From: Paraburkholderia dilworthii
GTDB lineage: Bacteria; Pseudomonadota; Gammaproteobacteria; Burkholderiales; Burkholderiaceae
DNA length: 64,000 nt
Assembly (NCBI RefSeq): GCF_000472525.1
Contig: NZ_AWZT01000018.1
Location: 48,361-112,360 of the forward strand
Direction: 5' to 3'
The notes under the pieces were generated by a model. It did no database searches. It was not told the DNA's origin and saw only the letters and a list, made by a program, of their open reading frames with translations. Below are positions 46,060-54,553 of the stretch, one piece after another (the stretch's first letter is position 1; each line of letters begins with the position of its first letter). The position numbers and the translations under genes were made by a program.

Positions 46060-46911
46060 ATGCCACATTCAAATGCCGACGCGTTGTTGGCCGGTAATCG
46101 GCTGACGCTCGCGGGTTACGAAGCGAAGCACTTCGGCTGGTCGGTCGCGGACAAGGTCGCGACCATCACGTTGAACCGACCCGAGCGCAAGAATCCGCTG
46201 ACCTTCGAATCGTATGCGGAGTTGCGCGATCTATTCCGCCAGCTCTCGTATGCGATTGACGTCAAGGCCGTCGTAATTCACGGCGCGGGCGAAAACTTCT
46301 GCTCGGGCGGCGACGTGCACGACATCATTGCACCGCTGATCGATTTGCCGATGCCTGAACTGCTGCTCTTCACACGCATGACGGGCGACCTCGTCAAAGC
46401 CATGCGCCATTGTCCGCAGCCGGTGATTGCGGCCGTCGACGGCGTGTGCGCCGGCGCTGGCGCAATTCTCGCGATGGCCTCCGACATGCGTCTCGGCACG
46501 GCACGCAGCAAGCTCGCGTTTCTGTTTTCGCGCGTCGGCCTTGCGGGTTGCGATATGGGTGCCTGCTCGATCCTGCCGCGCATCATCGGCCAGGGGCGCG
46601 CCGCCGAATTGCTCTTTACAGGACGCTCCGCTAGCGGCGACGAAGTTTACGCATGGGGCTTCTATAACCGGCTCTGCGAGCCGGCTGTGCTAATTGAAGA
46701 CGCGCAAAAGCTCGCCGCCGATCTCGTAGCCGGTCCCACGTTCGCGCACGGCATCACGAAGAAGATGCTGCATCAGGAATGGAGCATGAGCATCGACGAA
46801 GCGATCGAATCAGAAGCACAGGCCCAAGCCCTCTGCATGAGCACTCGCGATTTCGAGCGTGCTTATAAGGCGTTCGCTGCGAAATCGCGCCCGGTATTCG
46901 AGGGAGACTGA
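46060..46911 (+). CDS. Crotonase-family protein of the aminobenzoate operon
   Basis: 283 residues with GGAGAC before the ATG. Oxyanion-hole segments FCSGGDVHD (80-88) and AGAGAI (131-136) are clear. Both glutamates of ordinary enoyl-CoA hydratase are replaced (Ile136 and Ser157 positions), while GLAGCDMGACSILPR (160-174) has a conserved-looking Asp165. It may hydrate, hydrolyse or open the alicyclic CoA intermediate by a different residue set. Next to the acyl-CoA dehydrogenase gene (one base apart). Confidence 0.88.
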   Translation: MPHSNADALLAGNRLTLAGYEAKHFGWSVADKVATITLNRPERKNPLTFESYAELRDLFRQLSYAIDVKAVVIHGAGENFCSGGDVHDIIAPLIDLPMPELLLFTRMTGDLVKAMRHCPQPVIAAVDGVCAGAGAILAMASDMRLGTARSKLAFLFSRVGLAGCDMGACSILPRIIGQGRAAELLFTGRSASGDEVYAWGFYNRLCEPAVLIEDAQKLAADLVAGPTFAHGITKKMLHQEWSMSIDEAIESEAQAQALCMSTRDFERAYKAFAAKSRPVFEGD

Positions 46912-46912
46912 G

Positions 46913-48121
46913 TTGAACGCAGAAAAGAACATCGATCTGCACAGTGCGCTCGCGTGGCCTTTTTTCGAGCCGCGTCATCGCGAACTGGCTGCGGGTATCG
47001 AAGCATGGTGTCGCGATAATTTATCGCACGTCGCACATGGCGATGTGGATTCCACCTGTCGCCAACTGGTGCGCGAACTCGGTGCAGCCGGCTGGCTGAA
47101 ATATGGCGTGGGCGGCGTGACCTACGGCGGCCACGGCGACACGATCGATACGCGCGCCGTCTGTCTGCTGCGCGAAACCCTAGCCAAATATTCGGGCCTC
47201 GCAGACTTTGCGCTCGCGATGCAGGGGCTCGGCTCGGGCGCGATTTCGCTCGGCGGCACGCATGAACAGAAAACGCGCTACTTGCCGCGCGTTGCGAACG
47301 GCACCGCAATTGCGGCGTTCGCGCTGTCAGAACCGGAAGCCGGATCAGACGTCGCCGCAATGTCGCTTGCTGCACGCGAAGACGGGGACGCCTATGTGCT
47401 CGACGGCGACAAGACGTGGATATCGAATGGCGGCATCGCCGATTTCTATGTGGTCTTTGCACGCACCGGCGAAGCGCCTGGCGCACGCGGCATCAGCGCG
47501 TTCATTGTGGATGCGGATACACCGGGACTCGAAATCGCCGAACGCATCGACGTGATCGCGCCGCATCCACTTGCGCGCCTGCACTTCGCAGGCGCGCGCG
47601 TGCCGCGCAGTCAGATGCTCGGCGCGCCCGGCGAAGGCTTCAGGCTCGCCATGCGCACGCTCGACATTTTCCGCACTTCCGTGGCGGCTGCGTCGCTCGG
47701 TTTCGCGCGGCATGCGATGGCCGAGGGACTCGCGCGCGCGGCATCGCGCAAGATGTTCGGTCAGACACTCGGCGATTTTCAACTGACGCAGGCGAAGCTC
47801 GCACAAATGGCGTTGACCATCGACAGTAGTGCGCTGCTCGTCTATCGCGCGGCATGGCTGCGCGACCAGGGAGAAAACGTCACACGCGAGGCAGCAATGG
47901 CGAAGTGGCACGCGAGCGAAGGTGCGCAGCAGGTAATCGACGCCGCCGTGCAGCTTTACGGCGGCATGGGCGTGCAAAGCGGCACCGCAGTCGAAATGCT
48001 GTATCGCGAGATTCGTGCGCTGCGCATTTACGAAGGCGCGACGGAAGTGCAGCAATTGATAGTGGGCCGCGATCTGTTGAAAGCGCACGCGGCCGCAAGC
48101 GCTGGAGAAAATGCGAAATGA
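46913..48121 (+). CDS. Acyl-CoA dehydrogenase of the aminobenzoate operon
   Basis: 402 residues from TTG 46913 with AGGGAGAC upstream, one base after the crotonase stop. Conserved FALSEPEAGSDVAAM (about 142-156) binds flavin and substrate, and WISNGGIADFYVVFA follows. The C-terminal YGGMGVQSG and IYEGATEVQ carry the expected catalytic Glu position. It should oxidise an alicyclic or open-chain acyl-CoA intermediate, passing electrons to ETF. Confidence 0.92.
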   Translation: MNAEKNIDLHSALAWPFFEPRHRELAAGIEAWCRDNLSHVAHGDVDSTCRQLVRELGAAGWLKYGVGGVTYGGHGDTIDTRAVCLLRETLAKYSGLADFALAMQGLGSGAISLGGTHEQKTRYLPRVANGTAIAAFALSEPEAGSDVAAMSLAAREDGDAYVLDGDKTWISNGGIADFYVVFARTGEAPGARGISAFIVDADTPGLEIAERIDVIAPHPLARLHFAGARVPRSQMLGAPGEGFRLAMRTLDIFRTSVAAASLGFARHAMAEGLARAASRKMFGQTLGDFQLTQAKLAQMALTIDSSALLVYRAAWLRDQGENVTREAAMAKWHASEGAQQVIDAAVQLYGGMGVQSGTAVEMLYREIRALRIYEGATEVQQLIVGRDLLKAHAAASAGENAK

Positions 48122-48561
48122 CCGCGCACTTCGAAAGGCCAGTACGTATCCGCTTTTCGCACTGCGATCCGGCGGGCATCGTGTTCTTTCCGCAATATCT
48201 GGTGATGACCAACGCGCTCGTCGAAGACTGGTTCAACGAGGGCCTGCACATCGACTACGCGCAGATGATCGGGCAGCGCCGTATCGGCCTGCCAATCGTC
48301 AAACTCGATTGCGAGTTTTCGCGGCCGAGCCAGATGGGCGAAACGATCATGCTGACGCTAACGGTATCCGCAATCGGCCGGCGCTCGATCACCATCGACA
48401 TTCTCGGTCACTGCAACGGCGAAGCGCGTTTTCGCGCAAAGCAGGTGCTCGTGACGATGTCGCTGGAAAGCGGCCGTTCCATCGACATTCCCACCGACAT
48501 CGCCAACGCACTGGCGACATTCGCTCCACAGCCTGAATTCAGCGAGGCGCAACGCTCATGA
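48118..48561 (+). CDS. 4-hydroxybenzoyl-CoA thioesterase family protein
   Basis: 147 residues from an ATG overlapping the previous stop (ATGA). Hot-dog fold with the family signature FSHCDPAGIVFFPQYL, placing Asp at residue 17, the position of the catalytic Asp in the Pseudomonas-type thioesterase. Likely releases CoA from aryl- or alicyclic-CoA esters that stall, protecting the CoA pool. If the pathway were salicylyl-CoA to gentisyl-CoA, this would instead be the main-line gentisate-releasing step. Confidence 0.9.
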   Translation: MTAHFERPVRIRFSHCDPAGIVFFPQYLVMTNALVEDWFNEGLHIDYAQMIGQRRIGLPIVKLDCEFSRPSQMGETIMLTLTVSAIGRRSITIDILGHCNGEARFRAKQVLVTMSLESGRSIDIPTDIANALATFAPQPEFSEAQRS

Positions 48562-48953
48562 AAAAAGCTCTTCTTCCCGCGGGCTGGATCAAGCCGCGCG
48601 GTTATGCAAACGGCGTCGCGGCAATCGGCACGCAAGTATTCATCGCGGGGCAGATCGGCTGGGATGAAGGGGCGCGCTTTCAGACCACGGACTTCGCCGG
48701 CCAGGCTATTCAGGCGCTCAGGAATGTACTGGCCGTGCTGCACGAAGCGGGCGGCACGCCCGAGCATCTCGTGCGCATGACGTGGTACGTCACCGATAAG
48801 CGCGAGTATCTCGCGTCGTTGAAAGAAATAGGCCGTGCGTTTCGCGAGTTGATCGGCGACTATGACATCGCAATGAGCGCGGTGCAGGTCGTCGCGCTGA
48901 TCGAAGACGAAGCCAAGGTCGAGATCGAAGCAACCGCCGTCATTCCGCACTAA
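48558..48953 (+). CDS. RidA-family (YjgF/UK114) protein, non-canonical
   Basis: 131 residues, ATG overlapping the thioesterase stop. The trimeric RidA fold is evident (FIAGQIGWDE, LRNVLAVLHEAGG, KVEIEATAVIP). The Arg that RidA enzymes use to bind the imine carboxylate (Arg105 in E. coli) is not present; the region reads AMSAVQVV (105-112). In this operon it could hydrolyse an enamine or imine CoA intermediate, where no free carboxylate needs binding. This is inference from context. Confidence 0.88.
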   Translation: MKKALLPAGWIKPRGYANGVAAIGTQVFIAGQIGWDEGARFQTTDFAGQAIQALRNVLAVLHEAGGTPEHLVRMTWYVTDKREYLASLKEIGRAFRELIGDYDIAMSAVQVVALIEDEAKVEIEATAVIPH

Positions 48954-49014
48954 GGACACGCAAGCCCTCGTCAACAGAAGCGCATACAGCCGGCTCAACG
49001 CCCGGGAGACCACG

Positions 49015-50655
49015 ATGGAACCGTCAGCACACGTCGATACTTTCGCGCGCGACAATCTTCCGCCGCAGGATCAATGGCCTGTTTTTCTGCTGGACAATCC
49101 CGATGTCGCGTATCCGCCGCGTTTCAACTGCGCGACGGAACTGCTGGATAGAACAATTGAAGCGGGCCACGGCGAGAAACCGGCCGTCTGGTCGCTGGTG
49201 GACGGCGCACCGCGTGCCACGACTTATAACGAACTGCTTGCGATGGTGAACCGCAGCGCGCATGTGCTCGTCGATGAAATGCGTTTGCAGCCGGGCAACC
49301 GCATTCTGTTGCGCGGGCCTAATACGTTGCAAATGGCGGTCGCGGCACTCGCTGCATTAAAAGTTGGTCTCGTCGCCGTTCCGACCATGCCGCTGCTGCG
49401 CGCGAAGGAGTTGAAGCAGATCATCGTAAAAGCACAGGTACGCGCGGCCCTGTGCGATGCGCGTCTCACCGAAGAACTCGCGCGTTGCAGCGATCCACAT
49501 GACGAGTTTTACTGCGCGGAGTTGAAGCAAACGCTGCTGTTTCACGACGACGCAACAGGTTCACTGGAAACGCTCGCGATCAACAAGCCCGCCGACTTTA
49601 CCGCGTGCGATACCGCCGCCGACGACGTCTGTCTGATCGCGTTCACGAGCGGCACGACGGGCGCGCCGAAAGGCTGCATGCATTTTCATCGCGACGTGCT
49701 GGCTATGTGCGATCTGTTCCCGCGCCATGTGCTGAAGCCTTCGGCGAGCGATATTTTCTGCGGCACGCCGCCGCTCGCTTTCACGTTCGGGCTAGGCGGG
49801 CTGTTGTGTTTTCCGCTGCGCGTGGGTGCGTCGACGGTGTTGATCGAGAAGCTCACTCCCGAGACTTTATTGCAGACGGTCGAGCGCTTTCACGCGACCG
49901 TCATGTTCACGGCGCCGACTTTCTACCGGCAGATGGCACCGCTCGTCGCCCATCACGATGTGTCGAGCTTGCAGAAGACCGTGTCCGCTGGCGAGGCGCT
50001 GCCTGATTCGACGAGACGTCTATGGCACGACGCAACCGGCATCGACATGATCGACGGAATTGGCGGCACCGAGTTGATCCACATTTTTATTTCGTCGCAG
50101 GGCAGCGAGATACGTCCGCATGCAATTGGCCGCGCGGTGCCGGGCTATGTCGTGCAAGCCGTGGACGACGCAATGCAACCCGTTGCGCCCGGCACCATTG
50201 GCAAGCTCGCCGTGCGCGGGCCTACAGGTTGCCGTTATCTCGCCGATGAACGTCAGATGAAGTTCGTGCGCGACGGCTGGAATCTGCCGGGCGATTCCGT
50301 TTATATCGACGAAGACGGCTACGTGTTCTACCAGGCGCGCGCCGACGACATGATCGTTTCAGCCGGCTACAACATCTCCGGCCCCGAAGTGGAAAGCGTG
50401 TTGCTCCAACACGAGGCGGTGGCGGAATGCGGCGTGGTCGGCGTGGCCGACGACACGCGCGGGCAAATCGTGAAGGCGTTCGTCGTACTGAATTCGGGCT
50501 ACGCACCGGATGACAATCTCGTCGCGCAATTGCAGGATTTCGTGAAGAATACGGTGGCGCCGTACAAGTATCCGCGCGTCGTCGCTTTTGTCGATTCACT
50601 GCCGCGCACCGAAACAGGCAAGCTCAAGCGCTTCGAATTGCGTACGATGGCGTAG
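49015..50655 (+). CDS. abmG: 2-aminobenzoate-CoA ligase (benzoate-CoA ligase family)
   Basis: 546 residues with GGGAGACC before the ATG. ANL superfamily: AFTSGTTGAPKGCMHFH (about 207-223) is the P-loop-like motif, ADDMIVSAGYNISGPEVES (about 442-460) the hinge, and PRTETGKLKR near the C terminus carries the catalytic Lys. It converts the aromatic acid, ATP and CoA into aryl-CoA, the first step of the pathway. Length and context match aerobic 2-aminobenzoate-CoA ligases. Substrate specificity cannot be read from the sequence alone. Confidence 0.88.
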   Translation: MEPSAHVDTFARDNLPPQDQWPVFLLDNPDVAYPPRFNCATELLDRTIEAGHGEKPAVWSLVDGAPRATTYNELLAMVNRSAHVLVDEMRLQPGNRILLRGPNTLQMAVAALAALKVGLVAVPTMPLLRAKELKQIIVKAQVRAALCDARLTEELARCSDPHDEFYCAELKQTLLFHDDATGSLETLAINKPADFTACDTAADDVCLIAFTSGTTGAPKGCMHFHRDVLAMCDLFPRHVLKPSASDIFCGTPPLAFTFGLGGLLCFPLRVGASTVLIEKLTPETLLQTVERFHATVMFTAPTFYRQMAPLVAHHDVSSLQKTVSAGEALPDSTRRLWHDATGIDMIDGIGGTELIHIFISSQGSEIRPHAIGRAVPGYVVQAVDDAMQPVAPGTIGKLAVRGPTGCRYLADERQMKFVRDGWNLPGDSVYIDEDGYVFYQARADDMIVSAGYNISGPEVESVLLQHEAVAECGVVGVADDTRGQIVKAFVVLNSGYAPDDNLVAQLQDFVKNTVAPYKYPRVVAFVDSLPRTETGKLKRFELRTMA

Positions 50656-50697
50656 CCTCTTCCTCGCTGTTCCTTGCACATTTCAGGAGACACACGC

Positions 50698-51921
50698 ATG
50701 GCCGGCTCTTTCACCGAAGTCGTCGCCCAGGACGGCGGCCGCTTCAAAGCCTACGTTGCGCGTCCGGCGCAAGGCTCGGGCCCCGGGCTCGTTGTGTTGC
50801 AGGAAATCTTCGGCATCAACGACACGATGAAGGCAACGGCCGACCGTTTCGCCGAAGAAGGCTACGTGGTGCTGGTGCCCGACCTGTTCTGGCGAATCAA
50901 GCCGGGCATCGAACTCGGCTATGGCGAGGCCGACATGAAGCAGGCGCTCGACTACCTCGCCCAGTTCGACACCGATCTCGCCGTCGACGATATCGCGGCC
51001 ACCATCGCCGCATTGCGCACAATGCCGGAGCACGCCGGCAAGGTGGGTGCGGTGGGCTACTGCCTCGGCGGCAAGCTGGCCTTCCTGAGCGCGGCGCGTA
51101 CCGACGTGGATTGCGCGGTGAGCTACTACGGCGTGGGCCTCGATGCGTATCTGGACGAAGTACCGGCCGTGCGCTGCCCGATGGTGTTTCACTTCCCCGA
51201 GAAGGATGCGCTGTGTCCGCCGGAAGCACGCGAGAGGATCAGCGCCGCATTGCGCACACGTCCGCACATCGAGCAGTATGTGTACCCTGGTTGCGATCAT
51301 GCGTTCGCGGCGCCCGAGCGTCCGCAATCCGACAAGCCCGCCACGATGATGGCGTATTCGCGCACGCTTGCGCTGCTGCGCAAAGTGCTCGGCCCGGTCT
51401 ACGATCTGAACGCGCTGTGGGAAGCGCATTGCTATCATGAGTTTGCCACGCGCGACGTCGAAGCCGTGATGCCGACAATGGTCGCGCAGCCTTACGTCAA
51501 TCACGTGCCGACGATGACAGGCGGTGTCGACCGTGACAACCTCAAGCGTTTTTATACGCATCACTTCGTCAACTCGAATCCGCCTGATACGAAGCTGATT
51601 CCGATTTCGCGGACCATCGGTGCAGACCGTATCGTCGACGAATTCATTTTTAGCTGCACGCATAGCTGCGAGATCGACTGGCTGTTGCCGGGCGTTGCGC
51701 CGACGGGACAATACTTCGAGGTGCCGATGCTGGCGGTGGTGTGCTTTCGCGGCGACAAGCTTTATAACGAGCATATCTATTGGGACCAGGCTAGCGTGCT
51801 GGTGCAAGTGGGGCTGCTTGATCCAAAGGGACTGCCGGTGGCCGGCATTGAAAGCGCGCGCAAGTTGCTGGACGAGACATTGCCGTCGAACGAACTGATG
51901 GGAAGCAAGTCGCGCGTGTGA
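50698..51921 (+). CDS. Dienelactone hydrolase fused to an NTF2/SnoaL-like domain
   Basis: 407 residues with CAGGAGA before the ATG, 42 bases after the ligase stop. Residues 1-235 are a dienelactone hydrolase with the triad Cys122 (YCLGGK), Asp170 (FPEKDALC), His201 (CDHAFAAPE) and the conserved Glu36 (QEIFG). Residues about 245-400 look like an NTF2-like cone (MVAQPYVNHVPTMTGG; DEFIFSCTHSCEIDWLLPG). It may hydrolyse a lactone or ester, with the second domain binding substrate. Probably co-transcribed with the aminobenzoate operon, but its place in that pathway is unclear. Confidence 0.88.
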   Translation: MAGSFTEVVAQDGGRFKAYVARPAQGSGPGLVVLQEIFGINDTMKATADRFAEEGYVVLVPDLFWRIKPGIELGYGEADMKQALDYLAQFDTDLAVDDIAATIAALRTMPEHAGKVGAVGYCLGGKLAFLSAARTDVDCAVSYYGVGLDAYLDEVPAVRCPMVFHFPEKDALCPPEARERISAALRTRPHIEQYVYPGCDHAFAAPERPQSDKPATMMAYSRTLALLRKVLGPVYDLNALWEAHCYHEFATRDVEAVMPTMVAQPYVNHVPTMTGGVDRDNLKRFYTHHFVNSNPPDTKLIPISRTIGADRIVDEFIFSCTHSCEIDWLLPGVAPTGQYFEVPMLAVVCFRGDKLYNEHIYWDQASVLVQVGLLDPKGLPVAGIESARKLLDETLPSNELMGSKSRV

Positions 51922-52004
51922 CCGCGTTTGTGATGCGGCTAGAGGCCCGCCTCTCAACAATATCCCTATGATGTAACGTTCCATTGGCCACAATCTATCG
52001 ACCC

Positions 52005-52676
52005 ATGCTGACCGTCCATCATTTGAATAACTCGCGCTCGCAACGTGTGTTGTGGCTGCTCGAAGAACTCGGTGTGCCGTATGAGATCGAGCGTTACGAG
52101 CGCGATCCGCAGACGCTGCTCGCGCCGCCCGAGTTGCGTGCCGTTCATCCGCTCGGCAAGTCCCCTGTCATTACCGACGATGGGCTGACCGTTGCGGAGT
52201 CAGGCGCCATCATCGAGTATCTGGTGGAGAAGTATGGGCACGGGCGTTTCGCGCCGAAGCACGGCACGCCTGAGCGGTTGCGCTACACCTATTGGCTGCA
52301 TTACGCGGAAGGCTCGGCGATGCCGCCGTTGCTGCTGAAGCTCATTGCGCGGCGCATCGCGAGTGCGCCGATGCCTTTCTTTGCGAAGCCGATTGCTCGC
52401 AAGATTGCGGCTACGCTGCAATCGAGTTTTATCGATCCACAATTGAAGCTGCATCTTGGGTACATCGAGAAGCAATTGGAGACGACCGGCTGGTTTGCCG
52501 GCGATGAGTTCACCGCAGCGGATGTGCAGATGAGTTTTCCGCTCGAAGCGGCCACTGCGCGAGGTGGGATCGACCTGCCTGCGGTGAGCGCTTTTTTGCA
52601 GCGGATTCATGCGCGGCCGGGTTATCAGCGGGCACTGGAACGCGGCGGGGAGTACGGGATTCTGGGCGGCGCGTGA
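52005..52676 (+). CDS. Glutathione S-transferase
   Basis: 223 residues. N-terminal thioredoxin-like domain (MLTVHHLNNSRSQRVLWLLE; the Ser at residue 10 or 12 is the likely glutathione-activating residue) with the cis-Pro SPVI and ESGAIIEYL glutathione site, and a helical C-terminal domain from about 85. Start ATG 52005 matches family N termini; a TTG at 51984 is possible. Detoxification or an isomerisation step for the neighbouring aromatic pathway are both possible. Confidence 0.9.
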   Translation: MLTVHHLNNSRSQRVLWLLEELGVPYEIERYERDPQTLLAPPELRAVHPLGKSPVITDDGLTVAESGAIIEYLVEKYGHGRFAPKHGTPERLRYTYWLHYAEGSAMPPLLLKLIARRIASAPMPFFAKPIARKIAATLQSSFIDPQLKLHLGYIEKQLETTGWFAGDEFTAADVQMSFPLEAATARGGIDLPAVSAFLQRIHARPGYQRALERGGEYGILGGA

Positions 52677-52765
52677 TTCGTGCTCCGCCCAGGAATTCGT
52701 AGTTGTGACGCAAAACTCGCGGGTGCTAGACTGAAAAACCTCTTGCCCTCGACGAGTTGCCGAAA

Positions 52766-52793
52766 GGGTTGTCAACATCGGGTTGTCAACATC
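52766..52793. repeat. Two exact 14-bp tandem repeats, possible operator
   Basis: GGGTTGTCAACATC is repeated head-to-tail without gap (52766-52779 and 52780-52793). Each copy contains the palindrome GTTG-T-CAAC. It lies about 110 bases upstream of the EmrB-type exporter start. A separate 10-bp tandem, CCCAATCGAC, is found at 52861-52880, nearer the start. Confidence 0.5.
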
Positions 52794-52900
52794 GCGCCGG
52801 GCGGCGGGCCCGTCCGGCATCGCGTTGATACAGCCCACCATGCTCGAAGCCGCCGGCAATCCCAATCGACCCCAATCGACCGCGGCACAGGAGCTTGCGC

Positions 52901-54415
52901 ATGACCCATTCCATCCACGCCAACAAACGCTGGCTCGCGCTGATGGTGCTGTGCCTCGGTGTGCTCATGATCGTACTCGATACGACAATCGTGAACGTCG
53001 CCTTGCCGTCGATCGCTGCAGATCTCGGCTTCACGGAAACGTCGCTCGTATGGGTCGTCAACGCGTATATGCTGACCTTCGGCGGCTGTCTGCTGCTGGG
53101 CGGAAGACTCGGCGATCTGTACGGTCATCGCAAGCTGTTCCTCGGTGGCATCACCCTGTTCACCGTGGCATCGCTCGCGTGCGGGCTCGCTAACTCGCAG
53201 ATGCTGCTTGTATGTGCGCGCGCCATCCAGGGTGTGGGCGGCGCTATCGTGTCCGCGGTGTCGCTGTCTCTGATCATGAATCTGTTCACCGAACCCGGTG
53301 AACGGGCGAAAGCGATGGGCGTCTATGGCTTCGTCTGCGCGGGCGGCGGCAGCATCGGCGTGCTGCTCGGCGGTCTGCTGACCAACCTGCTGAGCTGGCA
53401 CTGGATCTTTCTCGTCAATCTGCCGATCGGCATTGCCGTGTATGCGCTGTGCGTCGCACTGTTGCCTTCCGCGCGCGGTCATGCGCACGGCGAACGGCTC
53501 GACGTTGCCGGCGCAGTGACAGTCACCGTTTCGCTGATGCTCGCCGTGTATGCCGTGGTCAACGGCAATGAGGCCGGCTGGACTTCGGCGCAAACGCTCG
53601 GCTTGTTGCTCGTCGCGCTTGCGTTGCTCGCCGCGTTCCTGATCATCGAGTCGCGCGTTCAGCATCCGTTGATGCCGCTGGGCCTTTTTCGCCTGCGTAA
53701 CGTTGCAACGGCGAATGTCGTCGGCGTGCTATGGGCGGCTGCAATGTTCGCGTGGTTCTTTATCTCCGCACTGTATTTGCAGCGCGTGCTTGGCTATCGA
53801 CCGCTGCAAGTCGGGCTCGCGTTTTTGCCCGCCAACCTCATCATGGCGTTCTTCTCGCTGGGACTGTCGGCGCGCGTTGTGATGCGCTTCGGTTTGCGTA
53901 TTCCGCTCGCCGCGGGGCTGCTGGTTGCAGCGTGCGGTCTCGCGTTGTTCGCGCGTGCGCCGGTCGACGGGAGCTTCGTGCTCGATGTGCTGCCCGGCAT
54001 GATGCTGCTCGGCTTCGGCGCGGGGATTGCGTTCAATCCGGTGCTGCTCGCCGCGATGAGCGACGTCGATCCCACCGATTCTGGGCTCGCGTCGGGCATC
54101 GTCAATACGTCGTTCATGATGGGCGGTGCGCTTGGGCTCGCAGTGCTCGCGAGTCTCGCCGCCGCGCGCAGCGGTGAATTGCTGGCCACGCAAAGCGCGC
54201 TTGCCGCGCTGAACAGCGGTTACCACGTAGCGTTTGCGGTCGGCGCGATTTTCGCGGCGGCGGCGGGCGTGATCGGAGGATTGCTGTTGCGTGCAGGACG
54301 GCCGGGCGGTGCGGATGCCGCTGCGCATGTCGATGGCGGCGATGGGCACGGTGTATCGGCGGGTGAGCGTCCTCGCTCTACGGGTAGCAGTGCGACTGCG
54401 GCGGAAAACGTTTGA
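52901..54415 (+). CDS. DHA2 family MFS exporter (EmrB/QacA type)
   Basis: 504 residues from ATG 52901 with CAGGAG upstream. Fourteen membrane segments are expected from length and hydrophobic pattern. Motif LDTTIVNVALPSIAADLGF near residue 27 and LGGRLGDLYGHRKLF (motif A) are diagnostic of the 14-helix drug exporters. Proton-driven export of hydrophobic drugs or toxic aromatics is expected. The AraC-type gene downstream may regulate it. Confidence 0.92.
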   Translation: MTHSIHANKRWLALMVLCLGVLMIVLDTTIVNVALPSIAADLGFTETSLVWVVNAYMLTFGGCLLLGGRLGDLYGHRKLFLGGITLFTVASLACGLANSQMLLVCARAIQGVGGAIVSAVSLSLIMNLFTEPGERAKAMGVYGFVCAGGGSIGVLLGGLLTNLLSWHWIFLVNLPIGIAVYALCVALLPSARGHAHGERLDVAGAVTVTVSLMLAVYAVVNGNEAGWTSAQTLGLLLVALALLAAFLIIESRVQHPLMPLGLFRLRNVATANVVGVLWAAAMFAWFFISALYLQRVLGYRPLQVGLAFLPANLIMAFFSLGLSARVVMRFGLRIPLAAGLLVAACGLALFARAPVDGSFVLDVLPGMMLLGFGAGIAFNPVLLAAMSDVDPTDSGLASGIVNTSFMMGGALGLAVLASLAAARSGELLATQSALAALNSGYHVAFAVGAIFAAAAGVIGGLLLRAGRPGGADAAAHVDGGDGHGVSAGERPRSTGSSATAAENV

Positions 54416-54553
54416 GCGCGGGTTGAGCGCTTCAGTCGGTGCGTTGTTTTTTGTTGCATCGCTTGACTTGCGTCGATTGCAAAACCGCAAGCGCGATCAA
54501 ATGTGCCGGTGCGCGGCTGGCTATGCTGGTTTCATGCTGACATGAGAGCCGCT

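Noticed and set aside
50683..51993. 436-residue ORF opposite the dienelactone-hydrolase fusion
   Set aside because: Antisense to a protein with an intact catalytic triad; low-complexity composition typical of shadow frames.
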